Made by a program: the position numbers and the translations under genes | Part shown: positions 56,022 through 64,000 of the stretch, in pieces | Numbering within the stretch: the first letter of the stretch is position 1 | How the letters are laid out: the number at the start of each line of letters is the position of its first letter | Source of the DNA: Calothrix brevissima NIES-22 | GTDB lineage: Bacteria; Cyanobacteriota; Cyanobacteriia; Cyanobacteriales; Nostocaceae | Direction: 5' to 3' | Assembly (NCBI RefSeq): GCF_002367995.1 | Contig: NZ_AP018207.1 | Coordinates: 186,001 to 250,000, forward strand | Length of the DNA stretch: 64,000 nucleotides | The notes under the pieces: model-generated | Seen by the model: only the letters and a program-made list of their open reading frames with translations | Databases searched by the model: none | What the model was told of the DNA's origin: nothing

Positions 56022-57311
56022 TTAGGCAGTGATTTCTTGCTTTTTCAGGGTAATTGAGGCTTTAGCAGCAATTAGCCAATCACTATCTTGTGTTAATTGC
56101 TCATGTCCACTGATATCGCCTAGTTTTTCCAGTGCCATCAACGCTGCATACTTCAGATCCCAAATTTTGGTTTCTAAACAGGTTTTTATTTCCGGGATGG
56201 CTTTTGCATCTCCCAGTTCAGCAAGTGCGATCGCCGCAGCAGCTCGTGATTTTTGAAACTGTGGTTGTTTGTTATGCAAGGCTTCCACTAGTAAATCGTA
56301 GGCTGGAGCATGTTTTAACCATCCGAACAGCTTCATTACATGAAAATGGGCACCATAATCATTATTCGCTTCTGCTGCATAAGTGGCAAATAAAGCCTCC
56401 GGCACAGCATCGGCGTAATGCTCTAATAGAGTTTTGATGGCTAAATAACAACGGCCAAAGTCGGTTTCATACAATTCGCGGATTAAATTTTCTAGGCTGG
56501 GAAGGCGATCGTAACTATGCACCAAACTCAAATCCTGGGGATGATCGTATAATGTCTGCTCTAAATACGGTTGAACTTTGGCAAAAGTAATTGCACCGGT
56601 AGCGATTCCCGTTTCTGCTAAGGTGCGAATTCCCCGCAGTCGAAACACCAAAGAAACTGGACATTTTGCTATCTGGGGAATGGCATCATAATACCGCGCA
56701 TCCATTAAATCTTGGATCGATAAACGTCGCCCTAAGACATTGCGGTGTTGTAACATCGCCACCACTTTTCCCATCTGGGAATAGTCTCTAGTTAAGCGAC
56801 AAATTGCGGCGATCGCAGCACTCGCTGTCGGTGGATCGCTATCATTGACGAATTTACGAATGCGTTCTAATGCTGGTTCATAATTAAACTTAGTTAATGT
56901 ATGAATTATTACCCGATATGTTTGCCCCGGCTTATCGAGTAATTGCGCCACTTCTTCTAATATATGGTGGTCTTGAGTGCCAATTTCCCCAATTGCCCAG
57001 ACAGCATTTTCCACAGTATAGCAGTCATCATCAGACAAGCATGTACGGATAACTGGTAAGGCTGTTGCAGCTTTGAGTCGTCCCAAAGTCTCCACCGATT
57101 TGCGCCGGACGATCCGATTATCCAACGAGGGGTCAGTTTGCTGCACCGCACGAATAAGTGCATTGATGGACTTATCTGTAGGGAAATTAACTAAATGAGA
57201 AGCTGCAATATAGCGCGAATCATTTTCACTCACTTGGTCTTGGGGAGTATCCAAAAGAGCGATCGCTTGGTCTTCTGTGAGATTAAATAAATTAAAAAAG
57301 CGTTTATCCAT
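56022..57311 (-). CDS. cpeY: Phycoerythrin alpha-subunit bilin lyase CpeY
   Basis: 429 aa built of HEAT-like repeats, for example IVRRKSVETLGRLKAATALPV, CYTVENAVWAIGEIGTQDH, and AIAAICRLTRDYSQ. It is of the E-type bilin lyase family. CpcE and PecE are about 250-300 aa, whereas CpeY and MpeY/Z are about 400-440, so length supports CpeY. CpeY attaches phycoerythrobilin to Cys82 of the PE alpha subunit with CpeZ. It lies 265 bp downstream of cpeA on the same strand. The gap contains a TGACTAT heptamer array and no obvious strong terminator. Read-through from cpeBA is therefore plausible at low level. Confidence 0.88.
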   Translation of the reverse strand: MDKRFFNLFNLTEDQAIALLDTPQDQVSENDSRYIAASHLVNFPTDKSINALIRAVQQTDPSLDNRIVRRKSVETLGRLKAATALPVIRTCLSDDDCYTVENAVWAIGEIGTQDHHILEEVAQLLDKPGQTYRVIIHTLTKFNYEPALERIRKFVNDSDPPTASAAIAAICRLTRDYSQMGKVVAMLQHRNVLGRRLSIQDLMDARYYDAIPQIAKCPVSLVFRLRGIRTLAETGIATGAITFAKVQPYLEQTLYDHPQDLSLVHSYDRLPSLENLIRELYETDFGRCYLAIKTLLEHYADAVPEALFATYAAEANNDYGAHFHVMKLFGWLKHAPAYDLLVEALHNKQPQFQKSRAAAAIALAELGDAKAIPEIKTCLETKIWDLKYAALMALEKLGDISGHEQLTQDSDWLIAAKASITLKKQEITA

Positions 57312-57398
57312 AATATATAAATCTTAGCTGCTACTGGTTCAGCCTCAAGCAAATATTCTTGAGTAGCTTATATATATAGTCTTTAATCACCAAGAACC

Positions 57399-57445
57399 AA
57401 TGACTATTGACTATTGACTATTGACTATTGACCATTGACCAATGA
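57399..57445. repeat. STRR heptamer array TGACTAT between cpeA and cpeY
   Basis: About four to five tandem TGACTAT units decay to TGACCAT and TGACCAA. The rest of the 265-bp gap contains a small ACCTCTAGGT palindrome and no gene. Confidence 0.8.
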
Positions 57446-57576
57446 CCAACAACAAAACAAACCCAGAGATTCTGTGCTAATACTCAACCTTCACAGGCAA
57501 AGCAAACAGCCAAGAACCTCTAGGTTTGTAGGGTCACAATTTAGCCTCGCTACCAAATGACAACTTGGACAACTGA

Positions 57577-58074
<498 letters not shown>

Positions 58075-58149
58075 TTAAATCTCCCAAAAGGCTTTTTATT
58101 TAAACTGTGTTGGATGTCAATCTGTTGAGTGAATTGCAAGTAGCAATTA

Positions 58150-58803
<654 letters not shown>

Positions 58804-58839
58804 TTATGAGAAACTAAGTAACAATCCTTAACAAACAAA

Positions 58840-58866
58840 CCCCAGTCAGGCTTGTTCTGTCTGGGG
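58840..58866 (-). terminator. Hairpin between nblA and cpeB
   Basis: On the minus strand CCCCAGACAG and CTGACTGGGG pair over 10 bp with one mismatch, loop about 7 nt, followed by TTTGTTTGTT. It lies 175 nt after the nblA stop and 136 nt before the cpeB start. It can terminate nblA transcripts or act as an attenuator in a long cpeBA leader. Confidence 0.6.
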
Positions 58867-59040
58867 ATTGCAGATAAGTATTTAAGAATTATGACTCTGC
58901 TTATAAGTATTGAGAGCAGAAGGAAATTATATATACGACGACAAAGAAGAATATCGGCTTGGGTTTGATAGCCAAGCAGCCTTTGCAAGTGTTTTGATTT
59001 TTATGCGAACTCTAGGAAATTAACAAATATCCCTAGTTAC

Positions 59041-59208
59041 CTAAGACTGCTGGAGGAGATGCTTGATCATATTGTCTTTGACCATTAACTGTCGCAGCAC
59101 CTCTAAAAGCAATTTTTGCGATTCTTCTTGGTCTAAACCCTTAATTTGCTCTTCGTAAACCTTGAGGTTGAATTTCTGCTCTAAGTTAAGCTCCATCGGA
59201 ATATCCAT
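59041..59208 (-). CDS. nblA: Phycobilisome degradation adaptor NblA
   Basis: 55 aa, MDIPMELNLEQKFNLKVYEE, then QIKGLDQEESQKLLLEVLRQ, then LMVKDNMIKHLLQQS. The opening MEL.LEQ.F, the two-helix hairpin and the length of 50-65 residues are those of NblA. NblA binds phycobiliprotein and recruits the Clp protease during nitrogen or sulfur starvation. GGAG sits 10 nt upstream of the ATG. It lies just upstream of cpeBA, as I recall for a copy in Fremyella/Tolypothrix. Confidence 0.88.
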   Translation of the reverse strand: MDIPMELNLEQKFNLKVYEEQIKGLDQEESQKLLLEVLRQLMVKDNMIKHLLQQS

Positions 59209-59593
59209 AGTTTCTACTCTCCGGTGTTTTGCAACATTAGCTCGATTTATTTCCTGGAATCAATGTTAACAAAAGTTACATGTGCTTGACAAGTGAACCT
59301 ATTTACAATCTAGCTTAGCGAATAAATTCACATAATGCTACTAATTGGGGTTAATCAACAAAGCGCTTTTGCTGCTTGCTCCGATTCCAGAGTGCTTATA
59401 ATCAACCTACACTTTGTCAGAGGCTTGAGTCCTCTATCAATTGGGGGTAAGGCTGGGTAGAGATTTGCATCCAGGATTCTCAGCCAAAAGATAGCGATCG
59501 CCATCTCTCAAGGCGTGGGTATAAATTTTACCTGTAAAAAATTACACCAAATAAGCTATTTTGCTTTTAACTTGCATAATCTATCGTCAGATC

Positions 59594-59625
59594 TGTTGAC
59601 TGTTGACTGTTGACTGTTAACAGCC
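59594..59625. repeat. STRR heptamer array TGACTGT
   Basis: TGTTGACTGTTGACTGTTGA and following: about four heptamers in the gap between nblA and gvpA. This array matches the CAACAGT-type STRR class read on the other strand. The rest of the gap (59209-59693) holds no gene that I can support. Confidence 0.75.
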
Positions 59626-59693
59626 CTTATTTAGTAGTTATGCAATTTAGACGCACATTAGTTTATTCTTTTGGCGCAAAAACCACATTAATT

Positions 59694-59735
59694 GAAAATA
59701 GCAGAAAATTCTTAGTGTCGAAGAATTTTCTGCTA
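59694..59735 (-). terminator. Rho-independent terminator of gvpA
   Basis: A perfect 15-bp stem, TAGCAGAAAATTCTT with its complement across a 7-nt loop, ends on the minus strand in TTTTC. It lies about 110 bp downstream of the gvpA stop and implies a monocistronic gvpA message. Confidence 0.75.
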
Positions 59736-59847
59736 TAAAAACACAATCATCCTGAAAGTATCAACTGTAAAAGTCTTTTCTCAATGTTATCTGAAGCGAC
59801 TTTTTTGAGTTTTAACAAACCAGGTATAAACAACTTACTCTTGAGAA

Positions 59848-60063
59848 TTAAGCAGGCACAGCAGCCGACTGAGTAAGACCTACAGCTTCAGCATACTTCA
59901 AGTAGGTTTCAACAGAAGCGATAACGATGCGAGCTTCGATAGCTAGTAATTCAATACCTACTAAAGAAACACGTACCCAAGCGTCTACAACAATACCTTT
60001 GTCTAAAATGCGGTCAATAACTTCTGCCAAGCTTGAAGAAGAATTAGTTTTTTCGACTGCCAT
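59848..60063 (-). CDS. gvpA: Gas vesicle major structural protein GvpA
   Basis: 71 aa: [71 protein letters not shown]. This is the highly conserved GvpA ribbon protein that forms the gas-filled wall. AAGGT precedes the ATG at a suitable distance. Normally gvpA is followed by gvpC, gvpN, gvpJ and others. Here a strong terminator and then nblA follow, and no other gvp gene lies upstream either. It is therefore either a solitary paralogue or separated from the main cluster. Confidence 0.96.
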   Translation of the reverse strand: MAVEKTNSSSSLAEVIDRILDKGIVVDAWVRVSLVGIELLAIEARIVIASVETYLKYAEAVGLTQSAAVPA

Positions 60064-60537
60064 TGTATTTACCTTAACTCATTGTTGATTGTTATCTTTA
60101 GCGAAGTTTTTGTCTTCGCTTTCGACTAAATTTATATTAAACATACTTTCCCAAGATGTAAATATTTCTGTTGCATAAAAATGTAAATAAATAATCAAGT
60201 AAAAACATTTTATTCAGAGAAATGATTGTCTTGAATGTTTGTTTTGTATACTTTAACTTGATTTGTTTATCTATCTCCTAGTCTGGATGCTGAATCTGTT
60301 TATTTTTGTCAACTTTAATGTATTTTTTTGAGTTAGATATTTTCATTTGCAATCAAGGATAAATATGAGTTAAAAACATGAAAATATCTAGACATTCATT
60401 AATTTAAATGCTAATAATACCTTGAGAAAACTCAGGTTATAAATCAAGTAATTATACGGTTGAAAAATCTTGATTTATTGCTATATATTGAGCCGGATTA
60501 GAGGACTAGTATTTGATTTTTGAAAAACTTGGTATAA
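60064..60537. other. AT-rich region upstream of gvpA
   Basis: About 470 bp with no gene. It presumably contains the gvpA promoter, but I see no well-supported -35/-10 pair or regulatory repeat. Confidence 0.4.
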
Positions 60538-60600
60538 GGACTTCCAAATAAAAAAATACCCGATTGCTGTTGCCGCACAGAGAGCAGGTAGAGGAAAGTA
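60538..60600. mobile_element. Partial copy of the GGACTTCC MITE family
   Basis: AGGACTTCCAAATAAAAAAA with the following ATACCCGATTGCTG matches the left part of the 15927-16055 element. It runs into CAGAGAGCAGGTAGAGG, then into the regulator remnant. No right end is seen. Confidence 0.5.
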
Positions 60601-60630
60601 ATTGCTTTACGCCTATATTTTGTAGTCAGC

Positions 60631-61104
60631 ACCAAATGCGCTTTAAGGTCACTGACTGATTTTATCGAGCATTTACCAGCGCAGATTCATTTAGCGATCG
60701 CAACTCGTATCGATCCACCCCTACCTTTAGCTAGATGGCGGGTTCGCAATCAGTTAACCCAACTGCAAGCAGATGATTTACGTTTCACTGATATAGAAGC
60801 GGCAATATTTTTGCAGCAGTCGATACCAGTATCGTTAACAGAGTCACAGATAGCCACCCTGCAAACAAAAACTGAAGGTTGGATTGCGGGGTTACAGCTA
60901 GCGATGCTGTCATTACGTGATCGCACTAATCCAGATCTATCTATTGCATCCTTCGGTGGAGATCAGCCCTATATCCTAGATTATCTAGTCGAGGAGGTTT
61001 TACAAAGTCAATTATCATCTTTGCAATTGTTTCTGCTGCGAACTTCTATCTTAGGACAGATGACATGTTGGGTTTCGTTCCTCAACCCAACCTACGCGGT
61101 TTAA
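60631..61104 (+). pseudogene. MalT/LuxR-type regulator fragment
   Basis: The open frame reads LTDFIEHLPAQIHLAIATRI, DPPLPLARWRVRNQLTQLQA, DDLRF, TEGWIAGLQLAMLSL, and LDYLVEEVLQSQ. This is the central STAND ATPase region of large MalT-like transcription activators. The N-terminal Walker A part, the TPR region and the LuxR helix-turn-helix are missing. The 5' end abuts a MITE fragment. The 3' end is cut by a TTGGGTTTCGTTCCTCAACC hairpin repeat that adds an unrelated tail. A non-functional remnant is the best reading. Confidence 0.8.
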
Positions 61105-61252
61105 GGTTTTTGACGCTAACTGAACGGTATTGTGTTTTAACCAAGAAGCACTGTGGCCGGGTGTGTTAACTTAGTACCATTCCATCAAGGACAAAGACGG
61201 ATATGATGCGGGAACTTATTCGGGCGTTGTCAAAGAACGATAATTTTTAGTA

Positions 61253-61468
61253 CTAAGCTACTTTCATTGCCTCAATCAAGTTTTTAAAATATTGAGATAG
61301 TAGGTTAATTATTATATTACTTTCAGATTGTGGGTAAGGTAATTCCCAAATATCTCGCTGTCCATCTTCCTTTTCTACTAATAATTGAATATGAACTGGC
61401 AACTGAGAATATTGTGTAAATGACCAAGTTTCCCCGTTCGACAATTCATTTTCTATGCCATGAAACAT
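61253..61468 (-). CDS. Small hypothetical protein (71 aa)
   Basis: MFHGIENELSNGETWSFTQY, SQLPVHIQLLVEKEDGQRDI, WELPYPQSESNIIINLLSQY. The composition is protein-like and soluble, with alternating hydrophobic residues and a helical end (FKNLIEAMKVA). I do not recognise a family, and no strong Shine-Dalgarno is seen. It sits alone between a regulator remnant and repeats, so it could be a leftover. Confidence 0.45.
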   Translation of the reverse strand: MFHGIENELSNGETWSFTQYSQLPVHIQLLVEKEDGQRDIWELPYPQSESNIIINLLSQYFKNLIEAMKVA

Positions 61469-61591
61469 AATGTTTTTCTCTGTGGTGAATAAGTTGCGAT
61501 CGCACTTTTTTATGTCATAATTTCTGGACGCTATCGTGAATTTTGTAATCTATGAGTTCGTTTATGTAATGTGGTAGCGTGGCAAGACTAA

Positions 61592-61680
61592 AATAGTGAA
61601 TTAATAAAACGCAGAAGCGCAGCGAAAAGTCTGTTCGTCTCCGACAAACAGAACTTTTCAAGACAGAGGAGGCAGAAAAA
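61592..61680. repeat. GCAGAGG-type repeat with a nested palindrome
   Basis: ACGCAGAAGCGCAG and AAGACAGAGGAGGCAG flank an imperfect palindrome, AAAAGTCTGTTCGTCTCCGA and ACAAACAGAACTTTT. The arms match except at a few positions. It has the same nesting architecture as 24774-24851. Confidence 0.5.
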
Positions 61681-61744
61681 ACAAGAGATTTATTGCAACA
61701 TTTTAGGCTTGTCAGTCTAGTAGTGCCCATTACCCCATATCCAA

Positions 61745-62506
61745 TTAATCCAATAAATCCGGTTCTTCGCGGACAATTCTGTCATAAAGTGGTTGGAAAC
61801 TAAACCAGCCACCTGCATGAGTTCCAACTTGGCTATGGGTTAAAGTAGCAATTTCATGATCAATAGAAATTGGTTTACCTGCTGCTTCAGCTAAAAGTTG
61901 TGCTTGAGCCGATCGCTCAAATGTGATATACCACCAAGCCGCTTCATCTACTGTTCTTCCTACTGTCAAAAAGCCGTGATTGCGCAGGATGACAGCTTTT
62001 TTCTCTCCTAATGCTTCAGCAATTCTTTTACCCTCTGAAGTATCAAGTACTACACCCTTATAATCATCAAAAATAGTGTGGTCTTGATAAAAAGCACAAG
62101 CATCTTGAGTTAAAGGGTCAAGTAAACGACCTAAACTTGACCAAGATTTCCCATATAGAGAATGGGCGTGTGCGGCTGCAATGACATCAGGTCGGGCTTC
62201 ATGTACTTGAGAGTGAATAGCAAAGGCGGCGCGATTAACAGCTGCATCGCCTTTAACTACTTCGCCTTCTCTATCAACCAAAATTAAGTCAGAAACACGA
62301 ATATGGCCGAAGTAAATTCCTAGAGGATTTACCCAAAAATGGTCAGTAAATTCTGGGTCACGGGCGGTAATATGGCCTGCGATTCCTTCACTGAAACCAA
62401 AACGTCCAAATAAGCGAAATGCTGCTGCTAGGCGTTGTTTGCGGTAAAGGCGTTCATCTTCAACTTTTGCAAAAACTGGTGGTTGGGGTCTATCAAATCT
62501 CGCCAT
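61745..62506 (-). CDS. Class II aldolase/adducin family protein
   Basis: 253 aa. The family fold binds a divalent metal through His residues. Visible are GIAGHITARDPEFTDHFWVNP, AIHSQVHEARPDVIAAAHAH (HAH motif) and KAVILRNHGFLTVGRTVDEA, giving a typical H/H/H metal site plus the conserved NHG. Members include fuculose-phosphate aldolase, ribulose-phosphate epimerase and others without sugar substrates, so the exact reaction is open. It starts 17 bp after the cupin gene stop, on the same strand, so an operon with the cysteine-dioxygenase-like protein is likely. Confidence 0.87.
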   Translation of the reverse strand: MARFDRPQPPVFAKVEDERLYRKQRLAAAFRLFGRFGFSEGIAGHITARDPEFTDHFWVNPLGIYFGHIRVSDLILVDREGEVVKGDAAVNRAAFAIHSQVHEARPDVIAAAHAHSLYGKSWSSLGRLLDPLTQDACAFYQDHTIFDDYKGVVLDTSEGKRIAEALGEKKAVILRNHGFLTVGRTVDEAAWWYITFERSAQAQLLAEAAGKPISIDHEIATLTHSQVGTHAGGWFSFQPLYDRIVREEPDLLD

Positions 62507-62523
62507 AGTCTTCTGGTTGTTGT

Positions 62524-63177
62524 TTATGAATTTTCTTTGTCAGGTGCATTGGAATATCCAGAACGAAAAGACTTAACGCTTTTTGCTTCTGGGTTATAGT
62601 GGTGTCGCAAAATGTTACCAGTATCATTTCCCATCACATGAATGGAGATAGAGGGAGTAAATACTGTTGTTGCTTTGACTGAATGAATATCTCCGTCTGG
62701 CGGTAACAGACGGTAAATATCACCACTTTTTACTTTATAAGTACCGAGGTTTTGTAACTGGGCATATCCTTCAACATCACCGTTATCTAGGCGACGGTAA
62801 ACAGTTTCTTCTTGTCTGCCTTTATACAAACCCACTAGTCCCCAGGATAAATGATCGTGAACAGGTGTAATCGAATTAGGCGGAATTACTAAACTAAAGA
62901 TAGTCAGCGAACGATCCTGAGAACGATATAGCAGCCATTGTCCAATGCCACCACCTAAACCGCTCTGGTGATTTGGCTGGGCGAATTGTTCTGGTAACCA
63001 ATCTTGTTTTTTTAGGAGTGTTGCAAAATGGGGTTCCAGGGTATTGAGAGTTTCTTGGCGATCGCCTGCTGTGTGTGAGACAATTTGTTTTGCGATCGCT
63101 ACAAACTCACGTAAGTCAGGACTATCAATAAACCATTCGTCTGTTTCTAAGGATTCGAGAATAGTTGTATGAGTCAT
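62524..63177 (-). CDS. Cysteine dioxygenase-type cupin protein
   Basis: 217 aa, cytosolic. The cupin iron site appears as PVHDHLSWGLVGLYKGRQEE (H.H) and DGDIHSVKATT (third His). IFSLVIPPNSITPVHDH is a usual lead-in of the cysteine dioxygenase family, which oxidises cysteine or related thiols to sulfinates. Length is near the bacterial norm. Its neighbours, a sulfonate-type binding protein upstream and a class II aldolase-like protein downstream, suggest organosulfur metabolism. The thiol substrate is not determinable here. Confidence 0.8.
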   Translation of the reverse strand: MTHTTILESLETDEWFIDSPDLREFVAIAKQIVSHTAGDRQETLNTLEPHFATLLKKQDWLPEQFAQPNHQSGLGGGIGQWLLYRSQDRSLTIFSLVIPPNSITPVHDHLSWGLVGLYKGRQEETVYRRLDNGDVEGYAQLQNLGTYKVKSGDIYRLLPPDGDIHSVKATTVFTPSISIHVMGNDTGNILRHHYNPEAKSVKSFRSGYSNAPDKENS

Positions 63178-63231
63178 AACATTCCAGATTTGTAATTTAA
63201 CTTTTGGGATTCAGACTTACGCATGGGGCAT

Positions 63232-63296
63232 TGGGCATGGGGCATTTGTCCCCCTTGTCCTCCTTGTCCTCCTTGTCCCCCTTGTCCTCCTTCCCT
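63232..63296. repeat. TTGTCCTCC/TTGTCCCCC minisatellite
   Basis: Nine-bp units TTGTCCTCC and TTGTCCCCC repeat about six times after a GCATGGGGCATT duplication. It is the reverse complement of the GGGGGACAA array at 6487-6585. Confidence 0.8.
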
Positions 63297-63299
63297 TCC

Positions 63300-64000
63300 C
63301 TACCTCGTCGCGGTAGTTCCCAAAGGACATACTGAAGCGGCAATATCTACTCGTTTGGGCAGAATTTTTTGCTCTAGTAGCCAATCAGCTGTTTTCTGAA
63401 GCTTGGCGACATCATCAGCATCAGGAAAAACGTAAGACTCAGGGCCGCGATTCTTAGTAGCTTGCTTGGCTACAGCTTCTGAAACTTTCAGTTCCTTCAC
63501 CATAAAATCTGCGGCTGCATCGGTATGCTGATTCAGCCATTCACCATCTTGGCTCAAAGCTGTCAGTGCAGATTTAATTGCTACAGGATTATCCTTTGCC
63601 GCATCACCGCGCACAACCATAATGCCGTAGGTAGGTGCAGGATGGGTAGTCGTGATTCGTCGCGCCTTATGTTCTAGTTCAGCAATGGAAATATAAGGTT
63701 CCCAAACTGCCCAACCATCAACCGAACCTTGGTATAGCGCTGGTGCAGCATCATTTGGCGATAGGTAAACTCGCTGAACTTTTTCTTTGGGGATATTTTC
63801 TTTTTCTAAAACTTTTAATAACAGGTATTCACCTGCACCCCCTTGGTTAACTGCTACTTTTTTACCAATTAAATCAGCAGGTTTACGGATAGCAGAATCA
63901 CCGCGAACTAAAATAGCACTACCTAAAGAATCAGCTTTAGGACGCTGTACAGAACCAATACAGAGTGGTTGTCCAGAAGCAATCCCTGAGATAGTAGGAA
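63300..64000 (-). CDS. SsuA/TauA-type ABC substrate-binding protein (N-terminus beyond the window)
   Basis: About 233 codons are visible and the start lies beyond position 64000. The frame reads SGIASGQPLCIGSVQRPKAD and SLGSAILVRGDSAIRKPADL, then GKKVAVNQGGAGEYLLLKVL, AAPALYQGSVDGWAVWEPYI and HPAPTYGIMVVRGDAAKDNP. These are hallmarks of the NMT1/SsuA-like family of periplasmic proteins for aliphatic sulfonates, taurine or nitrate analogues. The C-terminus is complete. The adjacent cysteine-dioxygenase-like gene, downstream on the same strand, supports an organosulfur role. The permease and ATPase should lie nearby outside the window. Confidence 0.85.
   Translation of the reverse strand, partial: PTISGIASGQPLCIGSVQRPKADSLGSAILVRGDSAIRKPADLIGKKVAVNQGGAGEYLLLKVLEKENIPKEKVQRVYLSPNDAAPALYQGSVDGWAVWEPYISIAELEHKARRITTTHPAPTYGIMVVRGDAAKDNPVAIKSALTALSQDGEWLNQHTDAAADFMVKELKVSEAVAKQATKNRGPESYVFPDADDVAKLQKTADWLLEQKILPKRVDIAASVCPLGTTATR

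Noticed and set aside
55003-57311. PecE/PecF or CpcE/CpcF lyase pair
   Set aside because: The 429-aa length of the first protein and the adjacency to cpeBA fit CpeY/CpeZ better.

Overview
The window reads as chromosomal DNA of a filamentous, phycoerythrin-containing cyanobacterium of the Nostocales type (Nostoc/Tolypothrix/Calothrix-like). The evidence is a cpeB-cpeA-cpeY-cpeZ cluster with a neighbouring nblA and gvpA, dense GCGATCGC (HIP1-type) octamers, heptamer STRR arrays, and many small palindromic or MITE-like repeats in the gaps. No tRNA, rRNA or CRISPR array was recognised.

Layout. 1-4.1 kb: metal homeostasis, with a truncated zinc P-type ATPase (ziaA) divergent from its ArsR/SmtB-type repressor (ziaR) around a clear operator, then an Nramp transporter. 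4.7-8.4 kb: two ABC exporter half-transporters that together look like a heterodimer with one degenerate ATP site. 9.3-15.5 kb: signalling, with a PAS-Crp fusion regulator and a 1405-aa CheB-CheR-PAS-histidine kinase-receiver hybrid. Two inverted copies of a ~215-bp MITE-like element lie either side of the hybrid kinase. 16-18.5 kb: an amidohydrolase and a small conserved protein, with several repeat families including ten 21-bp iteron-like units. 19.3-24.4 kb: a pstS-C-A-B phosphate operon headed by a sulfate-binding-protein homologue. 24.9-27.8 kb: two small secreted proteins, a CadD-like transporter and a DUF1003 gene cleanly broken by a 189-bp element with a 4-bp target duplication.

28.7-53.0 kb is one uninterrupted gene for an 8096-residue protein. 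It has DUF4347, two PA14, many Calx-beta modules, PPC-like, FG-GAP, a seven-bladed propeller interrupted by an F5/8C domain, two LamG, about twenty copies of a ~100-residue repeat I do not recognise, RTX calcium-binding repeats, two tandem AapJ-like amino-acid-binding domains and a C-terminal DUF4114. It is probably exported by a type I system and acts at the cell surface or outside the cell. The repeat array and the fused solute-binding domains are the most novel content of the window.

53.7-60.1 kb (all minus strand): a SAM methyltransferase, the bilin lyase pair cpeY/cpeZ, phycoerythrin alpha and beta subunits, the phycobilisome-degradation adaptor nblA (55 aa), and an apparently solitary gvpA. 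The genes for making, chromophorylating and dismantling phycoerythrin, plus buoyancy, are therefore adjacent. 60.5-64 kb: a MalT/LuxR-type regulator remnant, then a probable sulfur-related set: class II aldolase-like protein, cysteine-dioxygenase-like cupin and a truncated SsuA/TauA-type sulfonate-binding protein.
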